DNA of 29,570 nt from positions 1-29,570 of the forward strand of contig JBBSEZ010000063.1 in NCBI GenBank assembly GCA_038239195.1. The letters are read 5' to 3'. A program made the position numbers and the translations under genes. Under the pieces are notes generated by a model that was not told the DNA's origin, made no database searches, and saw only the letters and a program-made list of their open reading frames with translations. Positions 1 through 7,500 of this stretch are shown in pieces (position 1 is the stretch's first letter; every line of letters starts with the position of its first letter). This DNA comes from JBBSEZ01 sp038239195. GTDB lineage: Bacteria > Planctomycetota > Planctomycetia > Gemmatales > Gemmataceae.

Positions 1-158
1 CTCGAGCTCCAGCGACAGGCCCCCCGGTAATGGTGCTTGCGCAACATCGCGGCGATGCGGTTGGCCCGGGCCGGCGCGGGCGCTTTCGGGGCAGCGGCCT
101 CCAGGGAAGGTGCGGCTGCGGCCAGGCCCGCCGCGGCCAGGAAGTGACGGCGGTTCAT
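1..158 (-). CDS. Partial Tat-exported protein, N-terminus only
   Basis: Only the first 52 codons are visible; the gene runs off the left edge. The protein begins MNRRHFLAAAGLAAAAPSLE, which has a twin-arginine motif (RR at residues 3-4), a hydrophobic Ala/Leu core and an A-x-A type cleavage region near residue 22. That is a typical Tat signal, so the folded product is probably exported across the inner membrane. About 30 residues of Pro/Ala-rich and then basic sequence follow before the edge, too little to name a family. The start at 158 is the only ATG that puts the signal at the extreme N-terminus; the ribosome binding site is weak. Planctomycetes use this style of leader on many periplasmic enzymes, but no specific function can be given. 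Confidence 0.7.
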   Translation of the reverse strand, partial: MNRRHFLAAAGLAAAAPSLEAAAPKAPAPARANRIAAMLRKHHYRGACRWSS

Positions 159-187
159 GGTCAGGGGGGCATCACTTCTTCTTCCGA

Positions 188-540
188 AGGGTCACCCTGT
201 CAGCCGTCCTGCGGGTCGCCTTCTGCCGCCACCGGGCCGTCGTCTGGCTCCGGGACGGTCCCCACTTCATCCCCGCGAACGACATCTTGGGGGTCGCCGT
301 CGAGGCATTCACCGGGGGCGTCTGGGGCGGGGACGGTTACTACTCCGAGGACGTCGTCTCAGCCCGACTAATGGACCGCGATCGGGACGGGGGGCGTTGC
401 GCCCAACTCCTGTTTGAAGGGGACGGGGATCAGAACGAAACGTTCGCCGAACGGGCCCGTCAGGTACGGCACTTCGAGGCCCTCTGGTTGGGCCCGCGAG
501 GAGCGGGTCGCCGGCCTGTCCGGGGCGCTTGTCCTCCCTC
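188..540 (+). other. Coding-like open stretch, possible small gene or remnant
   Basis: Between the divergent Tat protein and the next gene one plus-strand frame (codons in phase with position 110) is open and has high GC at third positions, with a plausible stretch around residues WLRDGPHFIPANDILGVAV and further acidic residues to about position 480. It has no convincing start: the only upstream ATG (110) lies inside the opposite gene, and no Shine-Dalgarno site precedes a usable GTG or TTG. After about 500 the same frame turns into low-quality Arg/Gly-rich sequence. It may be a gene remnant, a gene with an unusual start, or a chance open frame in GC-rich DNA. No family is recognised, and nothing else is visible in 159-614. 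Confidence 0.25.
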
Positions 541-614
541 CCCAACCGGGTGGAACGGCCGCCTCGCCCTGACACTCCGGGAGGGAAGGTCAGGGCGGGG
601 CCGCCGACGAGTCG

Positions 615-1026
615 GTGTCGCCCTTCTCCACACGCCCGATCCGGAGAGAGCAAGCTACACTCCGAAGACGGCAACGTTTGTGGTCTTGTGGTTGGGTAAC
701 GCTCATCGGGTGTGTACTCGTCTGCGTCGGCAGAAGTAGGTGGGCCGGTAACTCTCCTTCAACCGACAAGTCTTCGGCGAAAGCCAAACCTCCCTCTGTT
801 ACGCCCGCCGACGCGCCTCCCAAAGCCCGAGCCGAACTGACGCCGAAGGACGAAGAGGACGCGGCGGAGGGCTTGCTCGCCGCACGCGACCTGCTGATCC
901 GGCGCCAAGAGGCAAAGGCGCAGGCGAGACTGGAAGAGGTCTTGAAGAAGTACGCGGGAACAAGGGCCGCGCGAGGCCGCCGAGTGGGTTGAGGAACTGA
1001 AGAGGCGCAAATTGCCGAGGCGCTGA
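615..1026 (+). pseudogene. Small membrane/exported TPR-like protein, frameshifted
   Basis: The readable frame from a GTG at 615 gives a hydrophobic segment (about residues 24-39, around TLIGCVLVCVG), a Ser/Lys/Pro-rich linker, and then a helical unit containing LLAARDLLIRRQEAKAQARL followed by EEVLKKYAGT. This is the form of a single TPR-like helix pair common at the end of small planctomycete proteins. The frame then stops early at 990-992. Reading one base on from the GGG at 964-966 restores the expected second helix (REAAEWVEELKRRK) and a stop at 1024-1026, so one extra G would explain the break. With that base removed the protein is about 136 residues. The start is uncertain; TTG codons nearer the hydrophobic segment are possible. 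Membrane or periplasmic location is likely, function unknown. Confidence 0.5.
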
Positions 1027-1278
1027 CCGGGCACCTGCACCGGGCGGCGCCCGTTTGAGTCAAGATCCCCGCACGCTCACCATGAGCACCAAACCAAAAT
1101 GTCCGTGGATCCGCCCGTCCCGGCATGCCTCCTCTGGCGCAGCCCACGGCACGCGACGGCAAGGTGCGAAGCCGGCCTCCATTTCGCGAAAGCCCGCGCC
1201 CGATCCGGCCGATGAATGAAGGGGCCCCGGAAATGGCTGCCGGTTCGATCCCCTGGACAGCGCAACGGGAGGGGCGAA

Positions 1279-1905
1279 ATGCACTCGCAGCACACGTGCC
1301 GCGCCTTGGTCGGCATCGCCTTCGCCTGGTTGGCGTTCGGCGCGGGCGGGGCCTCCGGCGCCGATCTCCCGGCGCCCGCCGCGGAGGTCGCTGCGTTCGT
1401 CGCGCGCCCCTGCCCATCCCTGTCTCTCGAGCACCTCGCGCGCCTGAGTTGCTGCGAGCTGGAGCAACTCTACCGCCAGGCCGAGGCCACGCCCTTGCCC
1501 GACGGCTACGTCCGCGGCCGGGCGATCTACTGCCCCGACCGGCCGCTTTCCGGGGCGCGGTCCTCCCTCACCAACTTCCTCTGGCGCGGCAAGCTCCTCG
1601 ACGCCGCCGGCTGCTCCCTCGTGAACCAGTGGCTCGGCTTCCGGGCCATCAAGGCCCGCATCTACTTGGGGACCAGCTGGCTCGACGGCAAGCCGTCCGT
1701 CATCATGGACTATCGCGGCACGTCGCGCGTCTGGTCCGACGTCCGCGACGAGGTGCGCGAGGTGGCGCCCGGGCTATTCCTGGGCGCCATGTTCCGCAGC
1801 CGGCGGGCCGGGCCCGAGTTCCAGTTGTTCTTCGCCCTCCAGGCCCCCTCGGCGAGGGAGTGCCCAGGCTGCCCGCCAGCCGATTCGGCAGTCAACCCAG
1901 ACTGA
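1279..1905 (+). CDS. Secreted protein, GXWXG/DUF4334-like
   Basis: The product has 208 residues. I chose the ATG at 1279 because GGGAGGGG lies just upstream and it puts a signal peptide at the start (MHSQHTCRALVGIAFAWLAF, cleavage near the GASGA region); an ATG at 1216 in the same frame would bury it. The mature part contains LPDGYVRGRAIY, then WRGKLLDAAG, then a run around YLGTSWLDGKPSVIMDYRGT, and ends with REVAPGLFLGAMF. The order of a G-x-[WY]-x-G-like strand, a WxGK motif, a PxxxDY turn and a PGxxLGxM strand resembles GXWXG plus DUF4334 proteins, a small beta-rich family without a firmly known function. This match is from memory of the motif order. Two Cys pairs in the N-terminal half could form disulphides, fitting a periplasmic location. 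Confidence 0.75.
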   Translation: MHSQHTCRALVGIAFAWLAFGAGGASGADLPAPAAEVAAFVARPCPSLSLEHLARLSCCELEQLYRQAEATPLPDGYVRGRAIYCPDRPLSGARSSLTNFLWRGKLLDAAGCSLVNQWLGFRAIKARIYLGTSWLDGKPSVIMDYRGTSRVWSDVRDEVREVAPGLFLGAMFRSRRAGPEFQLFFALQAPSARECPGCPPADSAVNPD

Positions 1906-2315
1906 ACGCGTCGCCAGCTTCTTTCTTCCCGTCCCTGGGCCGCGACTGGGCTTTGCCTCGCGCCTCGACTCGTTCTCGTCCCGAACACTTTCTGCTCCTG
2001 TCTCCTCTCAAATTCCCGCCGCTTTCTCAGTGCGACCAGCCCTCGGCTGCGGGCTCGTTCGCGCTGGCCCCCTCCGTGGCTCGCCTCGCCGGGCCGAGCC
2101 CTCCCCAACGACTCCCACCGCGCGAACCTGGGAAAGATTGAGGGCCGTGCCGCCCGCGCGCCCCCCACGCGCCCCGAGCCCGCGCCCTCGACCGGCTATT
2201 CCACGCAGTTGGGTCGCCGGCCTGTCGATGGTGAGAATGCCTGGGGCACAATCGGTTCGTGTCCCCGGGCACTGTTCTCGGCCTCGCTGAGCTCACCCCG
2301 TGAAGGAGAAAGTGC
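1906..2315. other. Intergenic region, 410 bp
   Basis: No convincing gene is visible. The left half is pyrimidine-rich on the plus strand (many CTTTC and CCTC runs). The right half leads into the Shine-Dalgarno site of the next gene (GAAGGAG, about 2300-2306). It probably holds the promoter for the gene at 2316, but no clear -35/-10 pair is seen. Confidence 0.5.
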
Positions 2316-2846
2316 ATGCGCCCCCGAACCGCGTTGTTGGCGATCGTCTCGCTGGTCGGCCTCTCGGTCGGCCAAAGTTACGCCCAGGCCCCTTCCGCCT
2401 ACCCGCCCGCCTCCTCCGCCCCCTCGAGCGGGAATGAGCCGCCCGCCGCCGCTCCCAACCCGTACCTGGCCCTGATCCAACAGATCCAGGCCTCGCAGGA
2501 GAAGGACAGCAAGGCCCTCCGCGGAATGATCGAGAACCGCCAGGCCACCCGCTCCGTCATCCAGGCCATCCAGAGCTCCGACGCCAACACGGTCGCCGCC
2601 TTCGAGAAGGTCCTTCAGGAGTTGAAGGGGGCCTCCGCTCCCGCCGCGGTCCGCGCCCCGGCCCCGGCGCCCGCCCCGCCCTCAGCCCAGGCGCCTGCCC
2701 CCGCGCCAGCCCCGGCCGCCAGCGCCTCGAATGAGGGCAGCCCCTCCTCGGCCGAACTGCGTGCGGCCATGCAGGAAATCAAAGAGCTGTCCCAGAACGT
2801 CCGCGACCTCTTGTCCCGGGTTGTCCCCCAGCCGACGGACAAGTAA
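2316..2846 (+). CDS. Secreted Ala/Pro-rich helical protein
   Basis: The product has 176 residues. The ATG follows GAAGGAGAAA at good spacing. Residues 1-24 form a signal peptide (MRPRTALLAIVSLVGLSVG, cleavage after SYAQA). An N-terminal helical segment around NPYLALIQQIQASQEKDSKA to about residue 110 is followed by a linker of repeated Ala-Pro pairs (about residues 113-142) and a C-terminal amphipathic helix (ELRAAMQEIKELSQNVRDLL). The Ala-Pro linker suggests an extended spacer reaching through the periplasm or cell wall, with helices at both ends for oligomerisation; that is inference. No family is recognised. It stands alone, followed by a hairpin at 2877-2918. Confidence 0.75.
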   Translation: MRPRTALLAIVSLVGLSVGQSYAQAPSAYPPASSAPSSGNEPPAAAPNPYLALIQQIQASQEKDSKALRGMIENRQATRSVIQAIQSSDANTVAAFEKVLQELKGASAPAAVRAPAPAPAPPSAQAPAPAPAPAASASNEGSPSSAELRAAMQEIKELSQNVRDLLSRVVPQPTDK

Positions 2847-2876
2847 CCACCGAGAATTTTCCTCAGCGAGGCAAGG

Positions 2877-2918
2877 GGGCGGGAGGCCGATCGCCAACAG
2901 GCGGAGGGCCTCCCGCCC
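2877..2918. terminator. Candidate bidirectional terminator hairpin
   Basis: Perfect 12-bp arms GGGCGGGAGGCC (2877-2888) and GGCCTCCCGCCC (2907-2918) enclose an 18-nt loop. It lies 30 bp after the stop of the plus-strand gene and before the end of the convergent minus-strand DUF1559 gene, so it can serve both. No U-tract follows on either side, so termination by RNA structure alone is plausible but unproven. Confidence 0.5.
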
Positions 2919-3081
2919 TGCCCGCGCGCCGCATCAACGCGATTCGGGCAGGGCTCGAACGAGGCCAGAACGACGCGGGCGCAGCACTCCCCGCCAAGCC
3001 CCCGTGCGAAGGCCCGCCGAGCTTCGCCGGGACCGTTCTGCTTTTCTCGCGGTCGAATCCGCGAACGACAGCGAACGAGCC

Positions 3082-4065
3082 TCACCAGTCCGAGCCCAGG
3101 GGATTCCCGTCGGCCGGGGTGATCGCGTTCCACCAGGTTGTCCCGCTGATGCTTGCGGACAGGAACCGGACGCTGCCATCGCCCAGCCCGACGTTCGTGC
3201 CCCCGGTGTGCGACGAGGAAGCGAGGCGCTTGTCGCACGGGCCAGGATTTTGCAGGAAGGGCAAGGGCTGCACCTGGAACTTGGAGCCGGGGCCTTGAAT
3301 CCAGGCCGTGCCGTCGATCCCGATCCCACCGGCGAAAACGGACGAGAGGCGATCGCCGGGAAAACTATCGTCCCCCTGGCCGAGGTTGTTGTAGCTGAAA
3401 ACGCCACGCATCCACCAGTTGCCACCCGGGGCGCCCGTGCCATCGCAGCGCGCGAGCTTCTCGGCGAACACGATCGTGTTCGAGGTGCCGTCCTGGAAGG
3501 TGGACGGGACCCGGGCCTGGCCATCCCAGAGGGTGGCCCCGTTGGCAAGGCTCGGCGCCGTGCTGGCGTTGGCGCTTCCACCGAACACCTGGAAGTTGCC
3601 CGCATAGGACGCATCGCCGTTGCACCAGTCGAGGCAGGTTCCGAGGCTCATGTCCGCCGGACACTGGTAGGAAGGGATGCGCGCCTGGCGCAGGTACGTG
3701 CCGCTGGGCAGGGTCGTGTGCCAGCTCGGCCAGGCGCCGGCGGCCTTCCACGTGTTGTCCTGCTCGACGTAGGGCAGCAGATGGAACAACAACGGGGCAT
3801 AGTTCGCACCGCCAAACGTGGCCGCCTGGGGAGGCAGCCGGCCCTGGGTGTCGTTGCAGTTGTGCAGGGCCAGGCCCATCTGTTTGAGGTTGTTGGCACA
3901 CTTGATCCGGGCGGCCGCCGCCCGAACCTTCTGGACGGCGGGGAGGAGCAGGCCGATGAGGACCGCGATGATGGCGATCACCACCAGCAACTCGATCAGC
4001 GTGAACGCCGATCTTTGCTCCGTGGGGTGAGGCAGCGGCTGCTTGGGAGAGGATTTGCGAATCAT
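3082..4065 (-). CDS. DUF1559 protein with type II pseudopilin N-terminus
   Basis: The product has 327 residues. It has a classical prepilin leader: basic residues, then cleavage after Ala20 followed by Phe21 with the conserved Glu25 (FTLIELLVVIAIIAVLIGLL) and a long hydrophobic helix. The segment CANNLKQMGLALHN follows, and the body contains the conserved CPAD, FQDGTSNTIVFAEK and NWWMRG regions. The C-terminus carries an exact H-X9-DG motif (His in SSHTGG, then DGSVRFL), diagnostic of the large DUF1559 family expanded in Planctomycetes. These proteins are thought to be surface or pilus-like components processed by a prepilin peptidase; their role is not established. I chose the ATG at 4065 because GGAG precedes it at about 8 nt and the leader then has normal length; an ATG at 4158 would give an unusually long leader. 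It stands alone. Confidence 0.95.
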   Translation of the reverse strand: MIRKSSPKQPLPHPTEQRSAFTLIELLVVIAIIAVLIGLLLPAVQKVRAAAARIKCANNLKQMGLALHNCNDTQGRLPPQAATFGGANYAPLLFHLLPYVEQDNTWKAAGAWPSWHTTLPSGTYLRQARIPSYQCPADMSLGTCLDWCNGDASYAGNFQVFGGSANASTAPSLANGATLWDGQARVPSTFQDGTSNTIVFAEKLARCDGTGAPGGNWWMRGVFSYNNLGQGDDSFPGDRLSSVFAGGIGIDGTAWIQGPGSKFQVQPLPFLQNPGPCDKRLASSSHTGGTNVGLGDGSVRFLSASISGTTWWNAITPADGNPLGSDW

Positions 4066-4578
4066 GGCGTTTGGCTCCAGGGGCAACACCTCGAACACAG
4101 GCAATACCGAGGAGCCCGGAAACGGTTGCTCGGGAGAGTTGGCTCGCTCGGTTCGCATCGCAAAAGAATGAGAAAAGATTAGAATGGTGAGTATGCGTAG
4201 GGGGCGCAGAGAAGCCAAGCGTTTTTTCGAGCAAGCAAGACAAACGACAAAAGGGTGGGGCCAAAGTTCCGGGAGCGCCGGTCGCCAAGCCGCAAGCGGC
4301 GGGCCCCACAAGTGTGCCTCTTGCGGCTTGACGAGGCGCTCCCGAAATCGTTGCCGCACCCAGGACAAAGACAAACGAGGACAAGGGAGCGGGGAGGCGC
4401 CTGCCCGACCACGTAGCCGTTTAGGCGCAGTCACCGTCGCGGAGCGCGCGGGGTGCCCGGTGCTCCTCGTCATCGGCGACCTGATTTCGCGACAGGCCCC
4501 AACGCAACCGCGACAACCCCGCTTCCGTTCGCTACGCTGACGACACCGCTTTCGCCTTTGGGACCGCCGAGGTGCTCC
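4066..4578. other. Divergent intergenic region, 513 bp
   Basis: This stretch separates the minus-strand DUF1559 gene from the plus-strand kinase and should hold both promoters. Apart from the nested palindrome at 4268-4346, the part at 4155-4260 is AT-richer than its surroundings (runs such as AAAAGATTAGAAT), which fits a promoter. An open frame from a GTG at 4453 continues into the kinase but gives a poor Pro/Thr-rich leader, so I treat it as untranslated. Confidence 0.4.
4268..4346. repeat. Large nested inverted repeat
   Basis: Outer arms CGGGAGCGCC (4270-4279) and GGCGCTCCCG (4335-4344) enclose inner arms AAGCCGCAAG (4287-4296) and CTTGCGGCTT (4320-4329). All 20 base pairs are perfect, and the outer stem can extend by a few bases with one mismatch. 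The structure lies between the divergently transcribed DUF1559 gene and the large WD40 kinase. It could be a cruciform, an untranslated-leader structure for either gene, or a small non-autonomous palindromic element. Confidence 0.7.
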
Positions 4579-7500
4579 GTGACCCAGCCTCTGGCCAACC
4601 CGTTGCCCCGCCCCGAGGGGGCCGCCGCAGACGCAACGACCCTGGACGCCCTCACCACCGGCCTCTCGGTCGCCACCGACCCACCCACCACCGCGCTTCC
4701 GCAGGTGCCCGGCTACGCCCTCGAGAGCGTCCTGGGTCGGGGTGGGATGGGCGTCGTCTACAAGGCCCGCCACCTGGCCCTCAAGCGCGCCGTCGCCCTC
4801 AAAATGATCCTGGGCGCGGGGCACGCCGGCGAGGACCAACGCGCCCGCTTCAAGGCCGAGGCCGAGGCGGTCGCCCGCTTGCAGCACCCCAACATCGTGC
4901 AGGTCTACGAGGTCGGCGAGGCCGCCGGCCATCCCTTCTGTGCCCTCGAGCTCGTCGAGGGCGGCTCCCTCGACGCCCGGCTGGACGGCCGGCCGCTGAC
5001 CGCGCGCGAGGCGGCCCACCTGGTGGAAGCGCTGGCGCGGGCCATGCACCTGGCGCACGCTCGCAACGTGGTCCACCGCGACCTGAAGCCCGGCAACGTG
5101 TTGCTGGCCTCCGACGGCACGCCCAAGGTGACCGACTTCGGCCTTGCCCGCCACCTCGACGCCGACAGCGGGGTCACGCAGGCCGGCACGGTCATGGGCA
5201 CGCCGAGCTACATGGCCCCCGAGCAGGCCAGCGGGCAAGCTCACGCCGCCGGCCCGCCGGCCGACGTTTACGCGCTAGGGGCCGTCCTCTACGCCTGCCT
5301 CACCGGCCGGCCCCCCTTCAAGGGGGCCACCGTGCAGGAGACCCTCGAGCAGGTGCGAACGCGCCCGCCCGTCGCTCCCCGGCTGTCGCAGCCGGACACG
5401 CCGATCGACGTCGAAACTATCTGCCTCAAATGCCTCGCCAAAGAGCCGGAGAAGCGCTACCCCTCCGCGAAGGAGTTGGCCGACGACCTCGGCCGGTTCC
5501 TGTGTGGCGAGCCGATCGCGGCCCGGCCCGTCGGCGCCCCGGAACGCGCCTGGCTCTGGTGCCGCCGCAACCGCGCCGTGGCCGGGCTGGCGGCCACGTT
5601 GGCCCTGCTGTTCGTGGCCGCGTCCGCCATCTCGGCCGTGGCCGCCTTTCACTTCGTCCGCCTCGCCGACGACCGCGAGACCGCGCGCTCCGGCGCCGAG
5701 GGCGCTCGCACGCTGGAGAAGGACGCCCGCGACCTCGCCGAGAAGAACCGCAAGCAGGCCGAGAAGGACCGCGACCTCGCCCGGGAGGAGCAGCGCCGCA
5801 CCGAACGAGCCCTGGGGGTGGGCACGCTGGCGCAGGCGCTGACCGCCTGGCGCGACGAGGACGCGCCCGCCGCCATCCTCCTGTGCGAGAGCGTCCCGCA
5901 GCGCGCCCGATCCTGGGAATGGGGACACCTGCGCTCTCGCTTCGCCGGCACTCCCTTCACCGTCCTCGCCCACCGCGGGCGCGTGTCGGCCGTCTGCTGG
6001 TCTCCCGACGGCCGGGCCCTCGTCACCGGCGGGGAAGACGGCGCGCTGCGGCTCCGCGACGCGGCCAGCGGCGACGAACGGTGGGTCGTGCCCAGGGCCC
6101 ACCCCGATCAGGTCGCCACACTCTGCTTCAGCCCCGACGGGACCCGACTGGCCTCGGCGGGCGCGGGCCCCGCCCGCGTCTGGGACAGCCGTTCGGGCGA
6201 GCGCCTGCTCGAGTTGAAGGGGCCCGCCGGCCACACCCGGGCCGTGAGCTGGTCTCCGGACGGCTCCCTGCTGGCCACCGGGGGGGACGACGGGCAGGTC
6301 CGGCTGTGGGCCGCCACGGGCCCCGATCGCGGCGCCCAACGGCGAGCCCTGTCGCCCAATTCGGGGCCCGTTTTCTCCCTCGGTTTCAGCCCGGACGGCA
6401 GATGGCTCGCCACGAGCGGCCGGCAGGTGAAGTTGTGGGACGTGCGGACCGGCGAGCCGGTCCGCGCCCGGACGGGGCCCCGAAGCGACGCGCGGGTGCT
6501 CGCCTTCAGCCCCGACGGACGATTGCTGGCCACCGCGGGCGACGATCACCTGTTCGTCCGCCTGTGGGACGTCTTTACCGGGCGCCAGGTCCGCGAGCTG
6601 GCGCTTGAGCCGACGCCCGACCCGAACCTCTACGTGCGCCGCCACTTGACCGGGCTGAGCTTCCGACCCGACGGGGCCCGGCTTGCCTCGTGCCGCGGCC
6701 TTGTCTCGGCCACCGGGGACGTCGCGGTGACGCGGATGATGGACTGTTCGGTCCGCATCTGGGACGTCGAGAGCGGCTGGCCGGTCACCTCCCTCCAGGG
6801 GCCCTGGAGCGCGGTTGCCTGCGTCGGCTACAGCCCCGATGGCCAGCGCCTCGCGGCGGGGAGCGTCAGCGCCGAGGGCCACTGCGGCGACCTTCGCGTG
6901 TGGGACGTTCGCAGCGAGCGCGACCACCGTCTCCTGCCGGGACACGTGGGCCGCGTCCAGGGGCTGGCCTTCCACCCGGCCAGCGGCCGGCTCGCCACGG
7001 TCGGCGGCACGGAGCTGCGCCGCTCCGAGGCCGGCGAGTTGAAGCTCTGGGCCCCCGCGACCGGCGCCCTGGTCCTGTCCCTACCCCATTCCAGAGTCCT
7101 CACGTGCGTCGATTACGCGCCGGACGGGAAGACGTTGGCCGTCGGCGGGGAGGTGGGCACGCTCGAGCGCCGCGACGCGACCACGGGCAACGTCCTCCAG
7201 GCGCTGCGCGGCCACGTGGGGACTGTCGTTGCCGTCCAGCACTCCCCCGACGGCAAGCAACTGGTCTCGGCCGGACGGGACGGGACGGTCCGGCTCTGGG
7301 GCCTCGCCGACGGGAAAGGACGGATCGTCCTGCGCCGGGACGGCCCCCTCGAGGCCGCCCGCCTGTCCCCCGACGGCACTCTGTTGGCCGTCACCGCGGC
7401 CGGCAAGCCAGGCGCCATGGCAACCGACGTGCTGCTCTGCGATCTCGCCGCGAACGGCAAGCCCGTCGTCCTCGGCCAGCACGCGCGCAGCGCCCGCGCC

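Noticed and set aside
3082..5244. A 720-codon minus-strand open frame reaching from the DUF1559 gene into the opposite kinase gene
   Set aside because: Only the part from 4065 to 3082 resembles a protein; the rest is antisense to the kinase and has no start signal.
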